Notes under the pieces: generated by a model
Seen by the model: only the letters and a program-made list of their open reading frames with translations
Told to the model about the DNA's origin: nothing
Databases searched by the model: none
Position numbers and translations under genes: made by a program
NCBI RefSeq assembly: GCF_900187305.1
Contig: NZ_LT906434.1
Location: forward strand, 1 to 64,000
Reading direction: 5' to 3'
DNA: 64,000 nt
Origin: Neisseria zoodegmatis
Lineage (GTDB): Bacteria > Pseudomonadota > Gammaproteobacteria > Burkholderiales > Neisseriaceae
Shown here: piece by piece, positions 17,773-30,118 of the stretch
How positions within the stretch are numbered: position 1 is the first letter of the stretch
Layout of the letters: each line of letters begins with the position of its first letter

Positions 17773-19245
17773 TCAGCTCGAACAACTCACACAAATCCCT
17801 TCCGCCCATTGCGGCGGTAGTTCGGCAAAATCGGCAAACTCTTTGCGCTCGACAAACGGATTCTGCATACAGCGGTGCAGGCGCTCGATTTCGCGGAAGT
17901 CGCCGCTTTTTGCCAACTGTATCGCCTGCTCCAGCAGATAGTTTCGCAACACATACAGCGGGTTGACGGCATTCATCCGTTCGGCGCGTTCGGCGGGGTT
18001 GCTGTTTTCCGCCCGCAGCCTGCCGCGGTAACGGCCTATCCACGCGGTAAACGCTTCGGTGGGGCCGTGAAACAGTGCCAACAGCTTTTCGGGCAACGGT
18101 TCGCCGTGGACATTGCCCACTTCGCTCAAGTATCGGAAAAACAGCGTGAAATCGACTTTGCGGCTTTGCAGGGCGGTAAACATATCGGCAATCAGCTCGT
18201 CGTCGCCTTTTTCTTGCGTTTGCAAACCGAGTTTCGCGCGCATTTTTTGCAGATAGGCCGTCTGAAAAATATCGGGGAAACGTTCCAACTCTGCCACCAA
18301 ATCGTCTTGCGACACCAGCGGCAGCAGGCACGAGGCAAAGCGCGACAAGTTCCAATGCACCACATACGGCTGCTCGTTGTAGGCATAGCGGCCACCGGTG
18401 TCGGAATGGTTGCAGACATGGCGGCGGTCGTAAGCATCGAGAAAACCGAACGGGCCGTAGTCGATAGTCAGCCCTAGAGCCGACATATTGTCGGTGTTCA
18501 ACACGCCGTGGCAAAAGCCGACGCTCTGCCATGCGGTCACCAGCTCGGCGGTACGGCGGGAAACGGTTTCAAACAAGGCCAAATAAGGCTGGTCTGCTTC
18601 GCGGCATTCGGGGAAGTGGTGGTCAATCAGAAAATCGGCCAACACGGGCAGATTATGATGTTGGCCGGTGTGATACATGTATTCAAAATGGCCGAAACGG
18701 ATAAAACTCGGCGCAATGCGCGTAACCACTGCCGCCGTTTCGGCTTCTTCGCGGTAAACGGCATCGTTGCTGCCCGTAATCGCCAGCGCGCGCGTAGTAG
18801 GAATGCCCAAGCCGTGCATGGCTTCCGAGCACAGATATTCGCGGATGCTGGAGCGCAACACGGCACGGCCGTCGGCGAAGCGCGAATAAGGCGTTTTGCC
18901 TGCGCCTTTAAGCTGCCATTCCCACGAAAGGCCGTCTGAACCGGCCGAACCGCCGATTAACACCGCGCGACCGTCTCCCAGCTGGCGCACATACACGCCG
19001 AACTGATGGCCGCTGTACACCGAGGCTATCGGCGCAGGATCATATTGTTTGGCACTGCCGGCCAGATAAAGCAGATTGTCGGCGTTATCGAAAATTTCAG
19101 ACGGCCTCAAGCCCATTTCTTCCGCCAAAACATGATTTTGCGCCACCCAATACGGTTCGCCCAAAGGCTCGGTGCGGACGCGACTGTAAAAAGCCTCCGG
19201 CAGCTCTGAAAACGCTTGGATGTGCAGAGGAAGTGTGTGCGGCAT
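17773..19245 (-). CDS. selO: Protein adenylyltransferase SelO (YdiU family)
   Basis: SelO is a pseudokinase-fold enzyme that transfers AMP to Ser/Thr/Tyr of target proteins and is tied to redox stress. The 490-residue product has the family blocks YSGHQFGVYVRQLGDGRA, ELQLKG-like WEWQLKGAGKTPYSRFADG, VLRSSIREYLCSEAM, and the active-site region NTDNMSALGLTIDYGPFGFLD. It ends CVSCSS, the C-terminal site that holds selenocysteine in eukaryotic SelO and Cys here. The start at 19245 (MPHTLPLHIQAF) has AAGGA at good spacing; an ATG further upstream at 19299 has none. DUS-encoded RPSE and SDGL occur within it. Confidence 0.94.
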   Translation of the reverse strand: MPHTLPLHIQAFSELPEAFYSRVRTEPLGEPYWVAQNHVLAEEMGLRPSEIFDNADNLLYLAGSAKQYDPAPIASVYSGHQFGVYVRQLGDGRAVLIGGSAGSDGLSWEWQLKGAGKTPYSRFADGRAVLRSSIREYLCSEAMHGLGIPTTRALAITGSNDAVYREEAETAAVVTRIAPSFIRFGHFEYMYHTGQHHNLPVLADFLIDHHFPECREADQPYLALFETVSRRTAELVTAWQSVGFCHGVLNTDNMSALGLTIDYGPFGFLDAYDRRHVCNHSDTGGRYAYNEQPYVVHWNLSRFASCLLPLVSQDDLVAELERFPDIFQTAYLQKMRAKLGLQTQEKGDDELIADMFTALQSRKVDFTLFFRYLSEVGNVHGEPLPEKLLALFHGPTEAFTAWIGRYRGRLRAENSNPAERAERMNAVNPLYVLRNYLLEQAIQLAKSGDFREIERLHRCMQNPFVERKEFADFAELPPQWAEGICVSCSS

Positions 19246-19377
19246 GTGTTTTTCCTTATCAGTATCGTCGCGCAAGAATACGCCAAGCTGCGTTTTCAAA
19301 CAATCCTCATGCCGCTAACCCGGCAGCGCGGTGCTTGAAGTTGATCAAGCATGAAAGCTTTCGATCGCACTCCCTAT

Positions 19378-19409
19378 TTTTCAGACGGCCTCATTTTCAG
19401 ACGGCCTCA
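19378..19409 (-). repeat. Tandem direct DUS duplication
   Basis: Two perfect 16-bp copies of TTTTCAGACGGCCTCA lie head to tail between selO and the following gene. DUS here are usually single or inverted, so a direct tandem is uncommon. Confidence 0.9.
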
Positions 19410-19521
19410 ACGACACCATCTGTAAAAAATCCTATTAAAAACAACAAACCGCCTACGTTCAAAAGCGTGCTGTGCTATAATCCGCGGCTGTCCTACTCAC
19501 TCAGATATAAGAAAAACCATC

Positions 19522-19902
19522 ATGCGCAAGTTTTTTACCCTTTTGATTTTATTGTGTTCTTCCCTAACTTGGGCGCAACGCACCGTTCCCGCCGATATGG
19601 ATGTTGCCGTATTGAAGCAGGTAAATTATCCGCAAGTTGTGTTGAGCAACGGCGGTTTTCCGTGGCTGAAAATCCTCACGCTGGGCTGGCTGGATAACAA
19701 CGTTTCCGCCTTCAACACCACACACGACCTGCGCATCAAAGACGAACGCAACCGCTTCATCGTGCGCGGCAGATTAGTGGGCCACATCGGCAAAACCGTC
19801 GCCGTGCGCCGTGACGATTCCGGCAATATCAGCGAAATCTGGGTGCTGACCGACAGCGAGCAAAAAGCCTTCAAACAACGTGCCGCCGCCCTCCAACCAT
19901 AA
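19522..19902 (+). CDS. Conserved hypothetical secreted protein upstream of miaB
   Basis: The 126-residue product has a signal peptide (residues 1-18, cleavage after TWA) and a small beta-rich domain (LRIKDERNRFIVRGRLVGHIGKTVAVRRDDSGNISEIWVLT), reminiscent of OB-like periplasmic domains. I cannot name the family. It is predicted to be periplasmic. Its stop lies 21 nt before miaB, so both are probably on one transcript, although no functional link to tRNA modification is evident. Confidence 0.75.
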   Translation: MRKFFTLLILLCSSLTWAQRTVPADMDVAVLKQVNYPQVVLSNGGFPWLKILTLGWLDNNVSAFNTTHDLRIKDERNRFIVRGRLVGHIGKTVAVRRDDSGNISEIWVLTDSEQKAFKQRAAALQP

Positions 19903-19923
19903 TTATTTCCCTATCCACACAAC

Positions 19924-21243
19924 ATGAAAAAAGTATTTATCCGCACTTTCGGCTGCCAAATGAACGAGTATGACAGCGAAAAAATGCTGTCCGTGCTTGC
20001 CGAAGGAGACGACCTCGTGCAAGTCAGCGAAGCCGAAGAAGCCGACATCATTCTGTTCAACACCTGCTCCGTGCGCGAAAAAGCGCAGGAAAAAGTGTTT
20101 TCCGACTTAGGCCGCATCAAACCGCTGAAAGCGAAAAATCCCAATTTAATCATTGGCGTGGGCGGCTGCGTTGCCTCTCAGGAAGGCGAAGCGATTGTGA
20201 AACGCGCGCCTTATGTAGATGTGGTATTCGGCCCGCAAACCCTGCACCGCCTGCCGCAAATGATCGTCGATAAAGAAACCACCGGCCTCTCGCAAGTGGA
20301 TATTTCTTTCCCCGAAATCGAAAAATTCGACCACCTGCCGCCGGCTCGCGTGGAAGGCGGTTCCGCTTTCGTATCGATTATGGAAGGCTGCTCGAAATAT
20401 TGCAGCTTCTGCGTGGTGCCCTACACCCGCGGCGAAGAGTTTTCGCGCCCGTTAAACGACGTGCTTACCGAAATTGCCAACCTCGCCCAGCAAGGTGTGA
20501 AAGAAATCAATCTGTTGGGACAAAACGTCAACGCCTACCGCGGCGCAATGGACGACGGTGAAACCTGCGACTTCGCCACCCTGCTGCGTATCGTTCACGA
20601 AATCCCCGGCATCGAGCGCATGCGTTTCACCACCAGCCATCCGCGCGAGTTCTCCGATGCGATTATCGAATGCTACCGCGACCTGCCCAAGCTGGTATCA
20701 CACCTGCATTTACCGGTGCAAAGCGGCTCCGACCGCGTGTTGAGCGCGATGAAACGCGGCTATACCGCACTGGAATATAAATCCATCATCCGCAAACTGC
20801 GCGCCATCCGCCCCGATTTGTGTCTGAGCTCCGACTTTATCGTCGGCTTCCCCGGCGAAACCGAACGCGAATTCGAGCAAACGTTGAAACTGGTGAAAGA
20901 CATTGCCTTCGATTTAAGCTTCGTCTTCATTTACAGCCCTCGCCCCGGCACGCCGGCCGCCAACCTGCCCGACGACACGCCGCATGAAGAGAAAGTGCGC
21001 CGCTTGGAAGCCTTGAACGAAGTAATCGAAGCCGAAACCGCCCGCATCAACCAAAGCATGCTCGGCACGGTGCAACGCTGCTTGGTGGAAGGTATTTCCA
21101 AAAAAGACCCCGACCAACTGCAAGCGCGCACCGCCAACAATCGTGTGGTGAACTTCACCGGCAATCCGCGTTTGATCAATGAGATGGTGGATTTGAAGAT
21201 TACCGAGGCCTACACTTTCTCTCTGCGCGGAGAAATCGTATAG
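19924..21243 (+). CDS. miaB: tRNA-2-methylthio-N6-dimethylallyladenosine synthase
   Basis: MiaB is a radical-SAM methylthiotransferase that adds the 2-methylthio group to i6A37 of tRNAs. The 439-residue product has the N-terminal UPF0004 domain with cluster cysteines ([27 protein letters not shown]), the radical-SAM site CSKYCSFC followed by VVPYTRG, and a C-terminal TRAM domain. Length is normal. A Correia-like repeat begins at its stop codon and would form the 3' end of the transcript. Confidence 0.97.
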   Translation: MKKVFIRTFGCQMNEYDSEKMLSVLAEGDDLVQVSEAEEADIILFNTCSVREKAQEKVFSDLGRIKPLKAKNPNLIIGVGGCVASQEGEAIVKRAPYVDVVFGPQTLHRLPQMIVDKETTGLSQVDISFPEIEKFDHLPPARVEGGSAFVSIMEGCSKYCSFCVVPYTRGEEFSRPLNDVLTEIANLAQQGVKEINLLGQNVNAYRGAMDDGETCDFATLLRIVHEIPGIERMRFTTSHPREFSDAIIECYRDLPKLVSHLHLPVQSGSDRVLSAMKRGYTALEYKSIIRKLRAIRPDLCLSSDFIVGFPGETEREFEQTLKLVKDIAFDLSFVFIYSPRPGTPAANLPDDTPHEEKVRRLEALNEVIEAETARINQSMLGTVQRCLVEGISKKDPDQLQARTANNRVVNFTGNPRLINEMVDLKITEAYTFSLRGEIV

Positions 21244-21393
21244 CTATGAAACTGAATCTTTTATACTGCGTTGGCTCGCCTTAGCTCAAAGAGAACGATT
21301 TTGTAAGCCGCTGAAGCGGCAACAAAATCAATTCCGTACTATCTGTACTGTCTGCGGCTCGCCGCCTTGTATAAAAACTTCATTTTCACAGCC
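21243..21393 (-). repeat. Correia-like repeat with atypical ends
   Basis: An approximately 150-bp element starts at the miaB stop. Its interior (TTAGCTCAAAGAGAACGATT, then CCGTACTATCTGTACTGTCT) matches what I recall of the neisserial Correia core. The usual TATAGTGGATT termini are absent and are replaced by imperfect inverted ends, ctatgaaactgaat against ctgtgaaaatgaag. The central part folds as a hairpin (21297-21329) with a GCCGC-TGAA-GCGGC tip. Identification rests on memory of the consensus. Confidence 0.75.
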
Positions 21394-21437
21394 ATAACTG
21401 CCGAATCGTAATCATCGTTTACAGCAAGCATCAAACA

Positions 21438-21470
21438 AGAGGCCGTCTGAAAATCTTTCAGACAGCCTCT
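21438..21470. terminator. DUS-pair hairpin with one substituted arm
   Basis: agaggccgtctgaaa pairs with tttcagacagcctct, one base different from a perfect DUS, leaving a G-U-type pair on one strand. It lies between miaB and the convergent GlcG/HbpS-like gene. Confidence 0.7.
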
Positions 21471-21488
21471 ACCGTTATCACAACTCAA

Positions 21489-21983
21489 TCAACGACCATG
21501 TAAAGCTTTAGCACCGGCTTTGGCCACCGTTTCATCTTCTTCCACCGTGCCGCCGCTCACGCCGATGCTGCCAACGATGGTACCTTTTTTATCGGTGAGC
21601 AATTCGCCGCCGCCGAAAATCACCAAACCGCCGTTGGTCACTTCGATACCGTAAAGCGGCTGCCCGGGCTGCGACGCTTTGCCCAAGTCGCGGGTGGACA
21701 TATTGAAATAGCGCGCCGTGCGGGCTTTGCGTTCGGCAATATCGATACTGCCCAAAAACGCATCATCCATCCGTGCAAACGCTTTCAGATTGCCGCCAGC
21801 ATCCAACACGGCGATATTCATCGGTACTTTGATGGCTTCCGCTTTCTTCAAAGCCGTCTGAACCACCGCTTGCGCTTGATTCAAGGTCAGATCGCCCGGT
21901 AGGGTTTTGGTTAAGCCCGCCGATAATGCCGAGCCGCTGAACAACAATGAGAACAACAATACTGCCGCTTTAGGGTAACGCAT
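21489..21983 (-). CDS. Secreted GlcG/HbpS family protein
   Basis: A 164-residue protein with a signal peptide (cleavage after ALSA, about residue 22) and a complete GlcG/HbpS domain: LTLNQAQAVVQTALKKAE, MNIAVLDAGGNLKAFARMDDAFLGS, ARTARYF, GGLVIFGGGELL and GSIGVSGGTVEEDE. HbpS members bind haem; GlcG members are of uncertain function, so ligand assignment is open. The start at 21983 has GAGGAG at ideal spacing; the frame extends to 22010 without one. Predicted to be periplasmic. Single gene. Confidence 0.85.
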   Translation of the reverse strand: MRYPKAAVLLFSLLFSGSALSAGLTKTLPGDLTLNQAQAVVQTALKKAEAIKVPMNIAVLDAGGNLKAFARMDDAFLGSIDIAERKARTARYFNMSTRDLGKASQPGQPLYGIEVTNGGLVIFGGGELLTDKKGTIVGSIGVSGGTVEEDETVAKAGAKALHGR

Positions 21984-22156
21984 ATTTTTCTCCTCATAAG
22001 TGAACGACAATGTTCACTTTTGATTTAAAACCCTTTTTTTAGCAGGGTCAACCGTTGCCGCAGATTATTTTGACCGTTATCAGAGTTGCCGGGGCCGTCT
22101 GAATTTCTCTATCAACAACCTAAAAGCAAACCAACCGCCCTCTTCCCTGACGCAGA

Positions 22157-24316
22157 TTACACGGCTTGCGCCGACACGGCGGGAGTGCCTTCGACGCTGC
22201 CGTGCAAAGCGGTGTAGCAAGGGTCAAGCTGGCGGGCAATCAGGCTCAACTGCTGCCACAAAATACTGCTCTGCCTATCTTCGCCAATCAAGCCGTGCAA
22301 ATGCTGCAAACCCTGCTTGATCTGAGCTAAGGCCGTCTGAAAAGCTTCCGGCGAAGCAGTCGCAAGCGTTTCCAACATATCCGCAATTTGGTTGGCGGTT
22401 TGGAAAAAGCCTGCGGTAAATTCGGGCGCACAGCCGCCGACCATCTGGCTGCGGTAGGCGCCGAGTGCGGAAATATAGCCGATGAGGGCGTAGCTGAGTT
22501 TGAGTAGGTTGAAACCGTCTTGCAGTTTGCTGCCGTATTTTTCCGGCTCTCCGCTCATGTCTGATAAGGTGCTGCTTAATGCGGCGGCAGCTTCATGCGC
22601 TTGGCGGCGCACCACGCGGTAGGCAACGTCGTCGGAACCGCCGGTTTGAAGCTGGCCGAGAATATGGCGCAGATACTGGCCGTTGCGGTTGACCGCTTTT
22701 CCGGCGGTACGGCTGAGAGTCAGATAACGCCAGTCCGGCCACAAATAGCTGACCGCCACCCACGCAATCGCCGTTCCGGCAAGGGTATCGGTAAAGCGCG
22801 TCCATGTGAGCGCAAACACATCCTCACCCGCCAGCGACATTGCCGTCAACGCCTGCACGGTAATGAAAAACGTGGAAAAACTGTATTTATTGGTGCGGAA
22901 AAAGAAAAACAGCGTGGTGGCCGCCAGCACAATCCACAATTTGGTTTCCACAGACGGCGTGAAGTATGGCACGAGCGAGCCGACCACCACGCCCAAAAGC
23001 GTACCGGCGATACGTTGATAAATACGGCTTTTGGTGGCCGAATAGTTGGGCTGGCAAACAAACAAAGCGGTCAGCAAAATCCAATAACCCATGTGCAGAT
23101 GAAAAATCTCTACGATACTGCACGCCGTAAACACCACAATCGCCAAGCGTACTGCATGCCGAAACACCGCGGATTCAAAGTTAAGCTGGCTGCGCACCGT
23201 CCGCCACACATTGCGCAAACCGCCGCTCTCCATCGCCGCGATACGGGTTTTGTCCGAAGCGCCCTCATCGGCCGTCTGATCGCCGCTTTCGATATGGCTG
23301 AGTTGGTAATCGACGCTAAACAGGTTTTCCAGCAGCCGTTGCAAAGTATGCACTTCACTGCCGTTATGCCTTTCCGCATACACTTTCAACGACTGGCGGC
23401 ACCCTTGAATCGCCCGCTCCAGCCGTTTGCTGTATTGGTAAGGATGGCCGCTACGCAGACTCTCCGCCACATCACGGCACGCCTGCCCTTGCAGCTCCAG
23501 CAAACGGTTGATGCGGAAAATCAAATCGGTATTTTTCAAGCGCTCCGCCAACTCGCGGTAATCCACATGCGCCGAGCTGATGCGCTCGTGAATATCCTGC
23601 GCGGTAAAGTAATAACGCAGCATACGCATCGTGCGCGGATGCCGGTGCTGCCCGCGCATACGGTAAAACAAAGCATTGCGGCAATGATTGAACACTTCGA
23701 TGATTTCCGTGTTTTTCATCGCCAAGTCAATCTGACGGCTTTCCAACCAATCCGCCTCGTCCGGATCGAAAAAAGCCGCTTTCGCATCCAAATATCCGCC
23801 TAAAGCCGCATAAGCCGAAGCCATGTTTTCCTGAACCGGACGATGGGGAAAAATAATGTGCAGCACCAAAGTCATCATGCTATACAGCAACGTGCCGCAT
23901 AAAATCAGCACAGGGTTTACAAACCACGGCATCGCCGGCGTATAAGCCAGCGTGGTGTACGTTGCCACCGCCAACGCCCCAAACGCCAGCGTGCGGTAAC
24001 GCAAGCCCACCGCGCCCAGCAGCGTGAACACAAAAGTCAGCAGCGTCATCACCAAAATAAACGGCAAGCCCGAGCCGTGCGTGAACTGCGCCGCAAGCGA
24101 AGAAACCGAAAACAGCACCAAAGTAATCACGATATTTTTCAGACGGCCTGTCAAACGGTTATCCAAATCAACCAAACCGCCGGCGATGATGCCCAACACA
24201 AAAGGCGTCGTCAGCTTGGGCACATCAAAATACCAAATCAGCGTGGTGGCGATGAACACGCTAAAAAACACCGGCAAGGTGGCGATAACTTTGGGATTAA
24301 CAGCAGGTGTGCGCAT
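22157..24316 (-). CDS. yccS: YccS/YhfK-type FUSC family inner-membrane protein
   Basis: The 719-residue product has two blocks of membrane helices (about residues 10-150 and 385-520), each followed by a soluble helical region, the layout of the YccS/FUSC family related to aromatic-acid exporters such as AaeB. The second block contains GYWILLTALFVCQPNYSATKSRIYQRIAGTLLGVVVGS, a family hallmark. Substrate unknown. A DUS (about 23270) lies in the cytoplasmic linker and is read in frame. Length is typical. Confidence 0.85.
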   Translation of the reverse strand: MRTPAVNPKVIATLPVFFSVFIATTLIWYFDVPKLTTPFVLGIIAGGLVDLDNRLTGRLKNIVITLVLFSVSSLAAQFTHGSGLPFILVMTLLTFVFTLLGAVGLRYRTLAFGALAVATYTTLAYTPAMPWFVNPVLILCGTLLYSMMTLVLHIIFPHRPVQENMASAYAALGGYLDAKAAFFDPDEADWLESRQIDLAMKNTEIIEVFNHCRNALFYRMRGQHRHPRTMRMLRYYFTAQDIHERISSAHVDYRELAERLKNTDLIFRINRLLELQGQACRDVAESLRSGHPYQYSKRLERAIQGCRQSLKVYAERHNGSEVHTLQRLLENLFSVDYQLSHIESGDQTADEGASDKTRIAAMESGGLRNVWRTVRSQLNFESAVFRHAVRLAIVVFTACSIVEIFHLHMGYWILLTALFVCQPNYSATKSRIYQRIAGTLLGVVVGSLVPYFTPSVETKLWIVLAATTLFFFFRTNKYSFSTFFITVQALTAMSLAGEDVFALTWTRFTDTLAGTAIAWVAVSYLWPDWRYLTLSRTAGKAVNRNGQYLRHILGQLQTGGSDDVAYRVVRRQAHEAAAALSSTLSDMSGEPEKYGSKLQDGFNLLKLSYALIGYISALGAYRSQMVGGCAPEFTAGFFQTANQIADMLETLATASPEAFQTALAQIKQGLQHLHGLIGEDRQSSILWQQLSLIARQLDPCYTALHGSVEGTPAVSAQAV

Positions 24317-24402
24317 AAGACGTTGGCGGTAAGATAATCAATCGGTTAATGAACACAAATTGTACAGTATTCAAAGCAGTAACAAACGCAGGAAAAGCAA
24401 TA

Positions 24403-24432
24403 CAGGCCATCTGAACATTTTCAGACGGCCTG
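24403..24432 (-). terminator. Degenerate DUS-pair hairpin
   Basis: caggccatctgaa and tttcagacggcctg form a hairpin with one altered DUS arm. It lies between the yccS-type gene and the lipoprotein gene on the same strand and could end the lipoprotein transcript. Confidence 0.6.
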
Positions 24433-24578
24433 CACTTTAGAAAGCAAAAACACATCATTCAAAAAGTTGTTTATTGAAAATGCGTTTCCAGCCCAAAATC
24501 ATGTATCCGAACGAACCGTTTGGCCAAACAAAGCAGGTTTAAACCTTCCTTGCCGACACAGCCCGCTCTCTGCACAGA

Positions 24579-24977
24579 TTACTTGGTTGCTTCTTTCGCT
24601 TTATCGCCGGCTTCTTGAGCGGCATTTTTCACGTCAGCCGCAGCGTCTTTGGCAGCAGCTTTAACATCAGCAGCCGCATCTTTAGCAGCAGCTTTGGCAT
24701 CAGCTACTGCATCTTGAGCGGCAGCCTTAGCATCGGCAGCAGCTTCTTTACCGGCTTCAGCAGCATTGGAAGCAGCAGTTTCCGCTTTCGCACCGGCTTC
24801 TTTAGCCGCCTCAACCGCGCCGCTTACAGCAGAAGCCGCTTTGTCTTTAGCGTCTTGAACGTCGGTTTTCACTTCAGAGGCAACAGCTTGAGCAGCTTCT
24901 TTGGTTTCTTGTTTGGTTTCTTGCGAGCAAGCCGCCAAAGCAGCAGCTGCCATAAGAGCGATCAGAATTTTTTTCAT
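24579..24977 (-). CDS. Alanine/lysine-rich repeat lipoprotein
   Basis: The 132-residue product has a short lipoprotein signal (lipobox LAAC, Cys17). The rest is almost entirely amphipathic Ala/Lys/Asp/Glu helix with 11-residue periodicity (DAKAAAKDAAADVKAAAKDA), similar in style to LEA-type or apolipoprotein-like 11-mer repeats. It is probably an elongated helical periplasmic protein anchored by lipid. Function unknown. TAAAAGGATAAACACAG upstream provides the Shine-Dalgarno. The low-complexity DNA could vary in length between strains. Confidence 0.8.
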   Translation of the reverse strand: MKKILIALMAAAALAACSQETKQETKEAAQAVASEVKTDVQDAKDKAASAVSGAVEAAKEAGAKAETAASNAAEAGKEAAADAKAAAQDAVADAKAAAKDAAADVKAAAKDAAADVKNAAQEAGDKAKEATK

Positions 24978-25123
24978 CTGTGTTTATCCTTTTAAATATT
25001 TATTTAATGCCCAACGAATACATTTCATCGGAACGGCTAAAATCATAGCACAGTCACCCAACAGATAAAATAAATAAATTCTCTTCTTTTACATTGAGAT
25101 GCAAAAAAAGAAGCAAATACCCA

Positions 25124-25152
25124 TTGACAGAAAAACCCGTTATATCTAAAAT
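25124..25152 (+). promoter_or_regulatory. Sigma-70 promoter of tRNA-Lys
   Basis: TTGACA (25124-25129), 17-nt spacer, TAAAAT (25147-25152), 12 nt before the mature tRNA-Lys 5' end. Close to consensus, as expected for a tRNA gene. Confidence 0.85.
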
Positions 25153-25164
25153 GTGCAGCTTATC

Positions 25165-25240
25165 GGGTCGTTAGCTCAGCTGGTAGAGCAGCGGACTTTT
25201 AATCCGTTGGTCGAAGGTTCGAATCCTTCACGACCCACCA
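25165..25240 (+). tRNA. tRNA-Lys (anticodon TTT)
   Basis: A 76-nt cloverleaf: acceptor GGGTCGT pairs with ACGACCC, D-arm AGCTCAGCTGGTAGAGC, anticodon loop CTTTTAA with TTT at 25198-25200, T-loop GGTTCGAATCC, encoded CCA. It is single, with its own promoter and terminator. Confidence 0.98.
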
Positions 25241-25250
25241 GATAAAAAAC

Positions 25251-25282
25251 AAAACAGGCCGCAAGCAATTGCGGCCTGTTTT
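25251..25282 (+). terminator. Intrinsic terminator of tRNA-Lys
   Basis: A 14-bp perfect stem (aaaacaggccgcaa and complement) with a GCAA loop and following T-run, 10 nt after the tRNA CCA end. Confidence 0.92.
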
Positions 25283-25761
25283 GTTTTTAGGTATTTAAAA
25301 CATTCCAAAGCAACGGGAATCCGCACCGTTGCTTTTTCTATTTAAGGCCGTCTGAAAAAGATTAGATTGTTAGCGAAACTAGCAAAGCCCGTTTTCAGAC
25401 GGCCTTCTGATCAATGTCAGCCATATTCCCGTTGTAGCATTGGCAGTATCATTAAAAGCGCGTTTCTGCGTCAGATTTATTCTTTATCAAATAAGCAACT
25501 GCTTACCAACAGGCACCTGCCAGTATATTGCTGTACTTGGTATCAACTAAAACTCATCGTTAATACAAGATGGCAAGCAATAAACACCGCAAAGGAAACA
25601 GAAACGGTTTTGCAGGCTTCTCAAGCAGGAAAATCACGCGCACATTAGCAGTATTTATGTAACTGTATTCAAACTTTTGCCCCGTCGTATTTAAGATTTT
25701 TTATTTTCAGCACTCCGGCATCTCTATTGAGGGTTGCGTCCATTTTTTTACTGATAAAATA
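25283..25761. other. Intergenic region between tRNA-Lys and rpoC
   Basis: A 479-nt stretch containing one widely spaced DUS pair (25344-25405) whose loop holds the TTAGCGAAACT motif seen at two other places. Otherwise it is AT-rich with no supported gene. An open frame at 25367-25648 lacks a good start, a Shine-Dalgarno sequence and any recognisable domain. Confidence 0.5.
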
Positions 25762-25795
25762 AAAACGCCGACTGTATAAATACAGTCGGCGTTTT
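25762..25795. terminator. Terminator of the rpoBC operon
   Basis: A 15-bp perfect stem (aaaacgccgactgta and complement) with a 4-nt loop, 26 nt beyond the rpoC stop on the minus strand. It is not DUS-based. Confidence 0.92.
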
Positions 25796-25820
25796 GTACT
25801 GGCTTTTAAGCCGTTTTATT

Positions 25821-29999
<4,179 letters not shown>

Positions 30000-30118
30000 T
30001 TTTGCTCCTTGTGGAACGGTAGTTTTCAGACGGCCTCATTAAGAAAGCCTGTTCATTTGAAAATCTTTTTTCAGATGGCCCCAATGTTTTGGAGGCCGTC
30101 TGAAAACCGGTTCCGATA
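30000..30118 (-). other. rpoB-rpoC spacer with three DUS-like sites
   Basis: The 119-nt gap holds a standard DUS (about 30024), a degenerate one (CAGATGGCC, about 30073) and another standard copy (about 30094). Two of these are inverted and could form an imperfect hairpin inside the rpoB-rpoC transcript, which may tune rpoC expression. Confidence 0.6.

Noticed and set aside
22595..23803. 402-codon plus-strand open frame inside yccS
   Set aside because: Antisense shadow of a well-supported membrane protein, with Arg/His/Gln-rich composition and no family match.
25367..25648. 93-codon plus-strand open frame between tRNA-Lys and rpoC
   Set aside because: It starts within a DUS-pair loop on a non-ATG codon, has no ribosome site and no recognisable sequence.
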